A stretch of DNA of 64,000 nucleotides, from assembly GCA_013368375.1 (NCBI GenBank), contig JAACJP010000062.1, forward strand, positions 116,717 through 180,716, read 5' to 3'. Of the stretch, positions 25,170 to 36,180 are shown piece by piece. The position numbers and the translations under genes were made by a program. Source of the DNA: Tricholomella constricta. Its lineage: Eukaryota; Basidiomycota; Agaricomycetes; Agaricales; Lyophyllaceae. The notes under the pieces are model-generated. The model did no database searches. It was not told where the DNA came from and was given only the letters and a program-made list of their open reading frames with translations. The stretch's first letter is position 1, and the number at the start of each line of letters is the position of its first letter.

Positions 25170-25400
25170 AAGAAATAATCGGAGGCTGTCGTTTCGGGGG
25201 CGAAAACTCCCTAATGCGGGTTTTAATTGCGACAGGCTCATGGGGCTTTCGGTGGTGGTTGTGCATAGGTGGTATTTACGTGAATGAAAAATGAGAATGG
25301 CCGGGTCGTCGTTTTTTGGGTGAAAATGCCACAAAGTGGGTTTTAGTTTCGATGACTCGTCGGAGACTCGTAAGACTTTCCCTGGCAGTCGATGGGGCGA
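25170..25400 (-). repeat. 148-bp-type dispersed repeat (minus orientation)
   Basis: On the minus strand the blocks aaaacccactttgtggcat, ttttcacccaaaaaacgac and catcgccccatcgactgcc match the repeat at 19,400-19,720 in order. At least two partial units are present. Confidence 0.7.
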
Positions 25401-25417
25401 TGGATAGGCGGCAATTA

Positions 25418-25458
25418 CAAGGTAAAGTGCGGCCGTTGAACGGCAAGACCAAGTTCTG
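25418..25458 (-). mobile_element. Putative Helitron 3' terminus (copy 2)
   Basis: Read on the minus strand: acagaacttggtct, the hairpin GCCGT-TCA-ACGGC, ten bases, then CTTG in place of CTAG, followed by T. Hairpin and spacing equal those at 12,913 and 52,475. The altered CTRR suggests a mutated or older end. The MLKL-like and XPF pieces lie upstream on the same strand. Confidence 0.6.
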
Positions 25459-26340
25459 TAAGTGTGCCCCGCCCTTCAATAACTTCGCCATCGCTTCTAC
25501 TACTACCCCTGGTCCCCTGCGTCTGCGTGCTCCCTGATCTCATCCGCGGCTGCTTCTTTGTCTTCTCCCTCACCTCCGTCATCGTCATCGTTGCCGCCGC
25601 CGCCTCACCAACCCTAACCCTCTCCAACACCCTCTGCAGCGTCTTGATTGCTTCGGGCATCTCCTCCCTCCCAATCTACAGTACCCCGAGCATCTCCACA
25701 TCGTTGCTCGTCTGCAGCGCCGTCCGCATCAGCGCCCGCAAATCTGCACTGTCCTTTGCTGCACCGTGTCCTGGCTCGCGTGCAGCGTCTTGAGCGCGGG
25801 CAAGATTTGCGATTCACGGAGACGGGACAGCGACGCCGCCATCACCGTCTTCTCCATCTCCATCGGCGGCGTCGGGCCCACCACTGGCGACATCTTCGCA
25901 ATCTCCTCCAGAATCCGCTGCGTGTCCTTGGCCCGTCGCGCGTCGACCGCCTGCAACTGCTTGAGGATGCGCACCTGGATCCTGAAACCAAACTTGCGCA
26001 GCGCAGCCGTCAGCATGTCATCGCACGCATGGATGTGCACTAGGATCTCGTCGCATTTGAGGTACCGCTTCAGGAACGGCCGGTGCACCTGTTTCTGGAG
26101 GAATCTGTGCACTTCTGCGAAGGATCTACGGCAATATTAGTAGGCAGTTTACTTTGTGTGAATACTTGTACACGCACTCGGTGAGGTTTTTCGATGGGTG
26201 CGGCGAGCTCGCCAGCGACGAAATTGCCTGCTTCGCTGATCTCTTCGCGCATGGATAAAAGGATGTCGGCGCACCGCTCCACTCCATGAGGCGTAGGCAT
26301 GCGAGCCGGTTCATCTGCAATTATATTAGCGCGCTAAGTC
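25422..26340 (-). pseudogene. MLKL-like N-terminal-domain protein fragment
   Basis: The exon at 26,112-25,729 encodes helices typical of the MLKL-like four-helix N-terminal domain of many mushroom proteins: FLQKQVHRPFLKRYLKCDEI, HACDDMLTAALRKFG and IQVRILKQLQAVDARR, followed by a proline-rich linker. In this family the domain usually precedes a kinase or NTPase domain. An upstream exon (26,320-26,170) gives CADILLSMREEI but contains a 5-base tandem duplication (tggag) that breaks the frame. No downstream effector domain is present: the frame runs into the Helitron-type end at 25,418. The tail is copied at 12,668-12,910. Confidence 0.75.
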
Positions 26341-26530
26341 GGATAAGAGACAATGGCAATGCCATTCGAGACGGAGTGGAAATACCACCGTAGGGAGATG
26401 CAAGTCGCCTAGCCCACACGTCCGGTACATGTAGATTTGAATAGACGGCGGGCGAGAATGACGAAGGAAGGGAAAAAAAAAAAAACGAAAAGCCCGGTCA
26501 TAAAAAATGAGGTAATGTACAAATGGCAAC

Positions 26531-29500
26531 TCAGCGGTTGGTCTCGCCTCTGTGCATGAACTCCCAACATAGCTTTCCAGGTTCCACCCCAAGCAGGTCC
26601 TGGACTTGGAAAATATCCATCTCGCAAAGTTCACGAACTGTGCTGATCCTGTTCATGACATGTTTAATGTTTTTAGCGTTGATACCGGGAAGACACCAAA
26701 GAAGCTCTTCAGCCGCAGCGTTAATCCCAGCACCAGCTTCTGTGTCGTCGTCAGCGCCGACGATGATTGCCTTTGCTGGGTCAGGTTCGGCATTATTCGT
26801 TTTGAGGTCTTTGAATATCTCCGTGGTCGCATACGGCGACGAGGACCAGATGATGCGTGCTCGTGGAAATGTTAACGTCAAAAGGCAGATCTTGGATTGC
26901 AACATTGCCGTGTGGTCGCTGTCCGCCGTCGAGCCTTACTTCTTCTTCTGTGGGTACTTGCCAGTCGGTTTGACATAAGACTCGATATCCAATACGATCT
27001 GGTCAATGGATTTGGTGTCAATGCTGCCAAGCTTGGATACGAGTGCTTCTTACATCGAGCGTGAACGCTTTGTCTTCCTCAAATTCGATAAGCAGCATCG
27101 GTGTCGTGTAGTGTACGGACATGAGCTCGCATTGGGTGTACCTACCACCACTGCTTTAGAGAACGGAACGCAACAGGGAGACGACACTCACAGTCGACCA
27201 CTGTTGAGACTTGATATAAGGTCCGAAAGGCTCTTTCGCTCGACACAGATTTCAGGGGTTATGATGTAATCCCACCGTGAGAGTTGCAGGAATGACCAGA
27301 AGATTTGACGCATGGAGAAGAGAGGGCATTGTGGACCGGAATTCTCGCATATCCACTATCGCCTGACAGACAAGTCGAGATATTCAGGTGTACGAAAAGA
27401 AAACGAAGCCAGAAAGCATACTTGCGAAGGCTGCGTATTCACTTCTCGTCATCCTCCTCCTATGCGTGTGCTGATGGTCTTTATCACTGCATCGCTGGCA
27501 CCATCCCGACGCTCCTCCAATAAAAGTAGGAGCATGGACTGACCCAGCGTCAAATCAGCGCGAGCGGGCAAAGCAAAGGAATCGACGCACACCACGCTCT
27601 TTAATGAGCCTCTCGAAGGACTCCTTCTCTCTTCTGATCCCAGCAAGATATTTGTGTTCCTCGCAAGAACTCCCGTATACCATGTGATACACCCGCACGG
27701 CAAGGCCAGGATTAGAGCTTTTGTACACCTGTACGACCGCTACTCAGACCACATGATATGGAGGAAGGCAAACACATACTTCGATGCGCCGACTGAACTC
27801 CATATTAGGCTCGAACATGACGATGAACTTGGGGCAAATCTCAGCGAGCATCCTATCATCAGTGTCGTCCGAATACGCTCGCACGAGAACCGTTTGCTCA
27901 GGAGCAAGGAGCCCGTAGTGCGCGTCGAAATCGATTTCAGATGCCCCGGATTCAAAGTCCAATGAGATCTTATCGTCCGCAAGTTCAAGCGGTAGCTCGC
28001 CAGAACTTTGCCCACCTCCCTGCGATTCCCAGCTGGGTAATCATCAATCAACTCAGAGCACGATAGAATCAAAATCGAAAGGAACTCACAATTCAGCAAA
28101 GCTTTCTGCCTCGGTTTGTATAGCACCCATGACCGAGTCATGCGAATCATTCTTGGATGAGCTTTCTCTTTGACTGGGCGCAGAGGCAGCAGGTGCAACC
28201 CCCCTCACTCTTCTCCGACTTTTAGCTCGTTCCGCCTTCTCCTTGTCTTTCTTCTTCAATGCCTCGCTCACATTATCACCATTGCCATAGAGCTTCTCGA
28301 GCCCGTCACCCACACGCCCTCCGACAACCGGAAGAGCAAAATGCGATTTCCGTCCTGTTTCTGCTGCGCCAACTTCGTCTGCCATCAGAGATATAGCTTG
28401 AGCTTCTGGAGCATCATACGTCGCCCATTGGATCCACTGGGAGCATTGTGATCGGTGCTGGATAGGAATTCGGTCAGGACGCTGCAGGTGCACGTCGAAG
28501 ACGCCATGACGAGGACTGTATCCATCCCAGGATTTACTTTACGACAAGGACGTCAACGGAATGGTTATAATTCAAAGACATGACGATACCAGATGTAATA
28601 GGCTTCCGCAATGCCTTTTGTCTCAACATCTCCTCCTCCGCTTCTTGTAATATCTCCGCCAAGAGGTTCCACTTCGGCAACTCTTCCAACACGGGGACCA
28701 TTCCTTTTGGAAGCCAGAACGGACGCGTCTCCTTTTCCTTGCCTTTAGTCGTATTTGTAGAGGCCGTGTTCTCAATCCCGTCCAAAGCCTCCCATCCAGC
28801 CTCATCGTCTGCCAGATCGATCACGGCGGGCAGTTGCACTTTGGTAGCAGAGTCAACCGTGTAACACCTCCGTTTTGCGACTTGAAAGATGATATGAGCG
28901 GTGTCGGTGAGAAGCCAAGGCGATTGATGTTGTTTGGTGCCGCCTGAAGCAGAGGTGGAATTCGATGAAATCAAGGTCTCTAGATACGCATGGAAGTGGA
29001 GAGGGTCATAAGTGAGGAGATAACTAAGATGTGCTTCAGCAGAGAACAAGTTGAGGATGTGAGGTGAACGCACTAAAGCAGCCGCCGCAACGTCCCCAGA
29101 TCATTCACGAGCTACTTCGTTCTGGGCCCAACTTTGTGCCAGACAGAATCCAGTTGACGTCGTACGACAAGGTCGAAGGAACGGAAGTTAGCGTTGTCAA
29201 CGTTAAAGTCATCGAGGTCGAGCTACGTCGCAAGATTTACCGAGCCTTCAGATTAAAGTAAACAATGAGACATACTGTCACGGTGTTCGACCGCTTCAGC
29301 TCGGAGAGAGTAGTATACATGCACCGAATTATCGCGTGGTGAATGTCTGCCATTGATTTGGTGAGAGGTTGCGATAGTTCCACGACGTCAGCTCTTCGCC
29401 GCTCAAGTGATTTCTTGACATCTTCTTGAAATCTATGCGCACTATGAGTCGGTGTGAAGTGCCATAGTCATCGACATTACCGTGGATAGATATACACTTT

Positions 29501-29850
29501 TCGCAGCTGGAGCTCCTTCATGATGTTCTTCAAAGGCGAGAGACCACTGGTGATGTGTTCTGGTTGATCTGTGAAGGCTTTGAGGAAACCGGTCTTGTTT
29601 TCTTCTCGGCACAATCGCACGATGAACGCCTCTAAGACCAGAGGTGGAACTCTACATGACGAGCTGAACATAAACTGGCAAAACAATGGAAAGTTCACGC
29701 ACTTTTCTGCATGCTTTACGATTATTCCAGTTATCAGGTGGGTAGGTATGTCAGACTGTAGCATGTCGACGACAAGGATTCGCGAAGTAACAAAAACCAG
29801 TCCTCCCTTTTTGTACAAGTCCTGCCTTGAAACACATCAGCGCTCTGCAG
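26531..29850 (-). pseudogene. XPF/RAD1 structure-specific endonuclease, damaged
   Basis: XPF (RAD1/ERCC4) pairs with ERCC1 and cuts DNA 5' of bubbles in nucleotide excision repair. Blocks in order on the minus strand: LYKKGGLVFVTSRILVVDML, ITSGLSPLKNIMKELQLRKV, LLTYDPLHFHAYLETL, KFIVMFEPNMEF, EEHKYLAGIRREKESFERL, the nuclease motif block [19 protein letters not shown], then FPRARIIWSSSPYAT and the helix-hairpin-helix tail ending CWEFMHR. Introns are short and regular. The first ~100 residues of the helicase-like domain are missing; upstream DNA is AT-rich and non-coding. A 2-base deletion just before the DYIITPE block (about 27,266) shifts the frame at the glycine-aspartate preceding the ERK catalytic motif. 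Confidence 0.85.
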
Positions 29851-30182
29851 TCGGGGAACCATGGGTGGGAGGCCTTCACCTGTCCTTGCTGACGCTCCGC
29901 GTAACTTACCTTTGCATTGGCTTCCTCAGTTTTCGCACTTCTTGTCACGTCGTCCATTACCTACCCCTCATGCTTCGTCTTTCCCCATGATCATCTGTCT
30001 TTACATGCTGCGTCTCCATCTTATATACATCTGTCTTTACTCCGTATGTTCCCTCTTGCAATGCACGTTTTTGCGCTATCAATGTCAGACCAAATACGCC
30101 TTCAAAAGCTCAAAACTACATGCATTAACATGATTGATCAACAAAAAAAGCATAGTGGATGTACGAAGCCTAGGCATCTGGT

Positions 30183-31877
30183 TCAATTCTCCGCCTTATC
30201 CTCTGAATACCATTCACCTCGTCCTGAGAAATCCGTTCGGCCTTTCGAGTGTTTGACTAAAGACTTTTTGAGGCGGTACACCAGCTGCCGCTGGCAATGG
30301 CCGCACCTATGAGTGATGGCAGTAGCCTGGATCTTCTTCTTCTTCTTCGACTTCTCCCACTGGATATCAACCGGCTTACCCCACGCCTTGTAGCTGCAGC
30401 ACCCAGGGCAGGAGTATGGGGCAGGCTCCCCAAATGGTTTTGAAGAGGGATGCGCCCATACATACCGCACCGTTTTCTCCCCTTGCTGCAGCATGTACAC
30501 GTCGGTGTGGGCGCCGACGGCCTGAAAGTCATCGAGGACAGCGTGCCATGGGCGTTCGTGTATGAACCAGGAAACCGATGCGGATTGCAAGAGAGGGTTC
30601 GTGAGGCACGGCTGCATGTGAGCCTGACCGAAGGCCATCACCCATGAAAATAAACCTCTGAACGTTTCAAAAGTTAGCAGTGCCTTTCCAGAAAGTAATT
30701 ATATCTCACCGATCCGCAAATGCTTTGATGTCGACGTAGGCCTCCTTGACGGATATGATGGCTCCGCATACAAGCATTGTGAGCGTGTTCCGGCTTCCCT
30801 CCCTTAAGATGTCCGTCAGTGAGGCTGGAAAAAGATTCTTCATGACCTGACATTGCGAGTCAGAGGTTACAAGCATCTATGTGGAGCGGGGTACTGACCT
30901 GAGCGACCGTTGCCGCGCCTTGCCCATTTACCGTAAAGTGCAAATCCCCTCTGCTGGGGTCGCTGTGATCGGTGAGGTATACCGCGAATGTGCGATAGCT
31001 GGGGTCAGGATGAAGTATTAACTTACGTTTAGATACCCGGAATGAACACTTACTCTTTGAGATCGCCGTTCTTGAGGCGATTGACCAGCACGTCGACGTT
31101 CTTCAAGTATTCTTTGAACGTTTTATCACTACCAAGATCCCATGGCAGGTCTATGAATTTGACCCGCTTAGGAAGGTACGGCGCGATGTTGTGAAAGACA
31201 GTCCTCGCCGAGTCCCCGTCAGGATCAACTGATGCCAGACGAAGAGATATGACAACAACAGTAGGCGTGGAGCACAGTGCAAATGCCTCTCGCGTAGTGG
31301 GTCCTCCGAGTAGCAATGTTGGCTTTGTCGCCTTCGAGAATCCCTGTACACGCTGCAGTTAGCACATCACATATAGCAATGTAGATTTACACGCACGTAG
31401 TATGGCTTAATGACGGGTTCACTTTTCTTGCCGCCCGGTTGGAAGTGGCAGGGTGGGCATATGAATGTCTCGTCTGGATCCATGACTTCAGGAAAAGTTA
31501 CACATCTATTGCACACAACTTTCGGGCACTCTCTGCATTCGACGAGCGTGCCTCCGTTTCGGCAGCCGGCGCAGAACTTCGACGATGGTGAGCCACGCGT
31601 TTCAGACTTGCGTACCTCTAACGGGACGCACCTGATTGCTTTCTTTCTCACCATCGACTTTTATAGGCTCTGTTGCCGCGCTATTCTTGTCAGGTGGTGG
31701 GTTGGCTGCTTCATCCGTGGTCTTGGCCTTTTTCTTAAGGCTCTCGATCCTGCCTGAATGCCTGTTTCCCGGCTGCGGTGCTTCGATGGCTGCCTTGCGC
31801 TTTTTGGGTGCCACCAGCGGCATGCGAGGAGCTGGTTCACCTGTCGCTTTGTCAGCTGATAGCTTTGTCCGAGGCAT
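30183..31877 (-). CDS. PHD-finger protein of unknown function
   Basis: Start MPRTKLSADKATGEP at 31,877, followed by a lysine-rich, nuclear-type N-terminus. A PHD-like zinc finger follows (CAGCRNGGTLVECREC, CNRC, then CPPC), with Cys spacing suited to two zinc ions. The remainder (LLLGGPTTREAFALCS; HFTVNGQGAATVAQVM; ISVKEAYVDIKAFADRG; FIHERPWHAVLDDFQAVGAH) and a C-terminal Cys-rich part (CPGCCSYKAWG, HRCGHCQRQL) make an architecture I recall from mushroom genomes without a known role. Exons join across short introns (for example at about 31,040, 30,890 and 30,700). The stop is at 30,183. PHD fingers commonly read histone H3 tails; that role is only inferred. Confidence 0.72.
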
Positions 31878-32300
31878 GTATGAGGAAAGGCAGAGGCAAA
31901 AGCAACGGAGTCCGCTGCTTCATGAGCTGGCACATCATTATTTAAATTAAGTGACAGATCACGTGATCGCGTTTCGTGGTCAGGCACATTGGTCCATGAC
32001 ACTGGTAGCCTAGTGTACCTTTGAAGCAATATATTGGAAATAAAATAGCAAAAGGTCTCCTTTGAAAACCGGTCTAGTGTTCAAAGTGCAGAAGCAAACG
32101 ATAGAATAGCATGGTAGTAAGATGGTCTGTGCGCTGTTTTTGAGGTGGCGTACGCGCGTCATATGAGAGCAACCACAAGGTGGATGCCTCCGAGACGCCT
32201 TGGCGCCACCCCACAGCAATGTAGAAAAGAGATAGATTGAAATTGAAATTGAAATGACTTGAACTAATGATACTAAAAGGAGCCAGAGCTGCTCCATGCG
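31878..32300. other. Region without a supported gene
   Basis: Lies between the PHD gene start and the hairpin array. A minus open stretch at 32,010-32,369 has no recognisable family. A cacgtgatc-like site near 31,970 could belong to the PHD gene promoter. Confidence 0.35.
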
Positions 32301-32312
32301 CCACACCCTCAA

Positions 32313-33365
32313 ACTAAGGGCACGGGTGAGGTGCATGGAAACAGAGCCCAAACTGGCTCTGAAGATCACGGCCCCAAACTAGGCGCGCGATTGTGGTAGG
32401 CGTCCTCGACACAAGCCCTAACTGGCTCGATACACCACGCCCCCCAAACTAGGGGCATGGGTGAGGTGCATGGAAACAGAGCCCAAACTGGCTCTGAAGA
32501 TCACGGCCCCAAACTAGGCGCGCGATCGTGGTAGGCGTCCTCGACACAAGCCCTAACTGGCTCGATACACCACGCCCCCCAAACTAGGGGCATGGGTGAG
32601 GTGCATGGAAACAGAGCCCAAACTGGCTCTGAAGATCACGGCCCCAAACTAGGCGCGCGATCGTGGTAGGCGTCCTCGACACAAGCCCTAACTGGCTCGA
32701 TACACCACGCCCCCCAAACTAGGGGCATGGGTGAGGTGCATGGAAACAGAGCCCAAACTGGCTCTGAAGATCACGGCCCCAAACTAGGCGCGCGATCGTG
32801 GTAGGCGTCCTCGACACAAGCCCTAACTGGCTCGATACACCACGCCCCCCAAACTAGGGGCATGGGTGAGGTGCACGGTAACAGAGCCCAAACTGGCTCT
32901 GAAGATCACGGCCCCAAACTAGGCACGCGATCGTGGTAGGCGTCCTCGACACAAGCCCTAACTGGCTCGATATATCACACCCCCCAAACTAGGGGCATGG
33001 GTGAGGTGCATGGAAACAGAGCCCAAACTGGCTCTGAAGATCACGGCCCCAAACTAGGCACGCGATCCCGGTAGGCGTCCTCGACACGAGCCCAAACTGG
33101 CTCGATATATCACACCCCCCAAACTAGGGGCATGGGTGAGGTGCATGGAAACAGAGCCCAAACTGGCTCTGAAGATCAAGGCCCCAAACTAGGCGCGTGA
33201 TCCCTGTAGGCATCCTCGACACGAGCCCAAACTGGCTCGATACACCACGCCCCCCAAACTAGGGGCGTGGGTGAGGTGCACGGTAGCAGAGCCCAAACTG
33301 GCTCTGAAGATCGCAGCCCCAAACTAGGCGCGCGATCTTGGAAAGGAGCCATATCCGGCTCCATA
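32313..33365 (+). repeat. 135-bp tandem array (8 units) of predicted hairpins
   Basis: Landmark gtgaggtgca occurs at 32,326, 32,461, 32,596, 32,731, 32,866, 33,001, 33,136 and 33,271, an exact 135-base period. Each unit contains four short inverted repeats around a shared AAACT-type core: AGAGCC-CAAACT-GGCTCT; GCC-CCAAACTA-GGC; AGCC-CTAACT-GGCT (CGAGCC-CAAACT-GGCTCG in the last units); and GCCCC-CCAAACTA-GGGGC. The first unit's fourth hairpin is CCCT-CAAACTA-AGGG, a paired change. No frame stays open across the array. Confidence 0.95.
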
Positions 33366-33479
33366 CGCCAAAGCCCTGAAGCTAGGAGTATGGGTCAAGA
33401 CGCCGACTCCAGGGCGGCATAGTTGAGCAGGTCGACTGGGCAGGATCCGCCAGCAGTTTTCATACTCCATGCACGCTGC

Positions 33480-33990
33480 TAGAGTTGGGCGCCTGTACGT
33501 CGCATAAGCAACGATAACTTCGGCTGAAATAAACAGCGTCAGCAAACGGTGCGGCGGAAGATGAAGGCTTACGTTGAAAACTAAGGCCGCGGGCGACCGT
33601 ACATTGCGTACGCAACGGCAACCGTGGCTAATAGAAACAACATGAGTAAACGGCACACCAGAACGCAAAGACTTACCTTGAAAACCTAAGCGCACGGGTG
33701 CGCGCCGCATTCGTGATGATGACTATGGCTGGCAGAAATAGGGTCAGTAACGGCGCGGCCGAAGACAAATACTTATGCTAAAGATATAATGTCATGGGCG
33801 CAGGTATGTCGCATGAGCAACAACAACCTCGGCTGACAGAAACAACGTCAGTAAGCGGCACGTCAGAACGCGAAGACTTACTTCAAAAATATAAGGGCAT
33901 GGGCAGTACGTCGGGTGACCATGGCTCAAAAGAAAAGCATTAGTAAATTGCGCGTCAGAACGCGAGAACTTACGTTGGATGTAGTCCATG
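33480..33990 (-). repeat. Tandem array of exon/intron-like units
   Basis: On the minus strand five units of about 92-105 bases each contain a 43-56 base exon-like block starting CC(A/G), then a splice donor (gtaagt, gtaagc; one mutated to ataagt), about 49 bases with a conserved cgttctg...cgtttactga core, and a pyrimidine-rich acceptor ending in AG. Donor positions on the plus strand lie near 33,568, 33,673, 33,772, 33,877 and 33,969. Translations of the blocks are similar (AEVIVAYATYRRP, AEVVVAHATYLRP). A leading open stretch begins at 34,167 (MDLGTAPRVGAEITPSS). The array abuts the hairpin array. Confidence 0.75.
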
Positions 33991-34167
33991 TACGCGCTTC
34001 CTCAGTAGTTTAGGTATAAGATCTGTAACCTTGGGTATCAGCCGATGACGTGGCAGTTGCTTGAAACACACCTTTCGGACCCAAGCCACACCGATAATGA
34101 AGGCGCGCGTGCCGAAACTTGACGGCGTAATTTCAGCCCCCACCCGAGGCGCCGTCCCGAGGTCCAT

Positions 34168-34689
34168 CCTACTCCAGTCTTGCTGAGAACTAGATAATGA
34201 ACTGGGGGAGGAATAACGACTGAGTGGATGTCAAAGAAAGGGGGGGGGGTCAGAGTCTAAGCAAGACGGTGGCTCCCTACGAGAGTTGGACTCGCAAGGC
34301 GCTGCTAGGCACGGCCACCGTTTCTCTGTGCTGCAACATCGTGGTCACGGGTAGGAAGTTGAACTTTGAGTCCCTCGCCTTCAGAATCTGACACCACGTC
34401 ACGTGACCGTTTCACGGTCACACAGTGACATCGTTGATCAACACTGTAAGTTAGAGCCTTCCTTCCAGCACCCCGTTTCTCACCCAACATGGACGGGGAA
34501 GCCCTCATCACGAAAAAAGACGTTCATGCAGGTGCGAGACCGTCTCATTCTCTTTCGGTTCCATGTCCAATGGGCGCTTTCCTCCCAGCATCAGCTCATG
34601 TGGTTTCTTCGTCTCCGGTGCCCCTCGCCTCTTCGCAGCTACACGCTCAGGCCTGTTTGGCATGTCTCATCTGGAGGTGAATCCCAGCC
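34168..34689. other. Region before the Nik1 fragment, no supported gene
   Basis: Contains a run of ten G near 34,237. A plus-strand ATG at 34,489 opens a stretch into the HAMP fragment (MDGEALITKKDVH), but its N-terminal residues match no part of the kinase family that I know, so it is not accepted as the native start. Confidence 0.35.
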
Positions 34690-36180
34690 TTCTCTCGACG
34701 GACTGTAGTGGGGTATCGCTGGGAAGCGAGGTCCAGGACGTCGCTCGGGTCTGCAATGCCGTAGCCCGGTGGCGATCTCAGCCAGAAAATCACTGTCCCT
34801 GTCCAGGGCATCGTCATGGTCCAGCTCAAGGATGTTATCAACACTATGGTCGACAAGCTCGGCCAGTTCGCAAAGGAAGTCACTCGGGTCAGTCAGGAAG
34901 TCGGCACAGAAGGGTACGTCCTCGCGCTCTTCCACCCCGTTTTCGTTGCTCATCCGCTGCAGGAAATTGGGAGGGCAGGCCCTCGTCCTCGACATCGAAG
35001 GCACATGGCGCGAACTCACAGGCGTCGTCAACAAACTAGCTGCAAATCTAACTAACCAGGTTCGTCCCCTTTCCTTCCTATCCCCATCCCCATCCCCATC
35101 CCCCTCACCAACCCGCCCCAGGTCCGCTCCATCGCTAAAGTCACAAAAGCCGTCGCCCTCGGCGATCTCTCCAAGCAGATCGAGGTCGATGCCCGCGGTG
35201 AAATACTCGATTTGAAGAATACCGTCAACGGAATGGTCGTCTAGTGCGTCTCCCTCCCTCGCCTCGAGCGCTCCCATCCATCTCTCACTCACCCTAGTCC
35301 CGGTTAGGCTCCGCGCCCTCGCAGCAGAAGTCACGCGCGTGACCCTCGAGGTCGGGTCCCAGGGCAAGCTAGGCGGCCAGGCACACGTCCCCGACGTCGA
35401 GGGCGTGTGGTTCGAGCTCGTCCGGAACGTGAGCCACCCCCTTTGCCCCCGGTGCACGCACCTCACTCACTCACTCGTGCTCCTAGGTGAACCGCATGTG
35501 CTTCTCCCTGACGGACCAAGTGCGCTCCATAGCGAACGTCACGACCGCCGTTGCGCGCGGGGACCTGACGCAAAAGGTCGAGATCAGTGTCGAGGGCGAC
35601 GCTTAAAGGTACGTTTCGGTTGCTGCCTTACCTTATATCGCGTTCGTTGAATTCGATTACCCCCACAGGCACCGTGAACTCGATGGTGGACCAGCTCTCC
35701 GCGTTTGCAAGTGAGGTGACGCGAGTCGCGCTCGAGGTGGGCACGCAGGGCATCTTGGGCGGGCAGGCCAAGGTCGATGGTGTCCAAGGGACATGGGCGG
35801 ATCTCACTCGGAACGTCAACGTGCGTCTCAACACCCCTTTTCCCAAGCTTTTTTCTTTTTTCCTATTCTTCTTCTTATACTTCTTCTTTTGCTTTACGTT
35901 AACCTTTCCACGGGCACCCACAGAAAATGGCGTCGAACCTAACAGACCAAGTGCGCTCCATCTCAAAGGTGACCAAGGCCGTGGCTTTAGGGGACCTGGG
36001 GAAGCTGGTGAACGTGGACGTGCAGGGGGAGATGCTAGATCTGAAGATGACGGTGAACTCGATGGTGGCGCAGCTGAGCACGCTCGCGGACGAGGTGACG
36101 CGGGTGAGCTTGGAGGTGGGCACGGAGGGGATATTGGGCGGGCAGGCGTTCGTGCCTGAGGTGCAGGGGATGTGGAAGGT
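34690..36180 (+). pseudogene. Nik1-type (group III) histidine kinase, HAMP-array fragment
   Basis: Group III hybrid histidine kinases sense osmotic stress and are targets of dicarboximide and phenylpyrrole fungicides. Their N-terminus is a series of ~90-residue HAMP repeats. Four such repeats are seen here: blocks [95 protein letters not shown] and [19 protein letters not shown]. Breaks: a one-base shift near 34,770, and an apparent 8-base deletion just before the intron donor at about 35,608 that creates a TAA. Sequence ends at an intron donor at 36,179. The remaining HAMPs, kinase and receiver domains are absent. Confidence 0.88.

Noticed and set aside
32313..33365. CRISPR-like array
   Set aside because: Repeats are contiguous 135-base units without variable spacers, and the context is a eukaryotic nuclear genome.
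34639..35466. Long minus-strand open frame opposite the Nik1 fragment
   Set aside because: It mirrors the HAMP-coding strand and has no independent family match.
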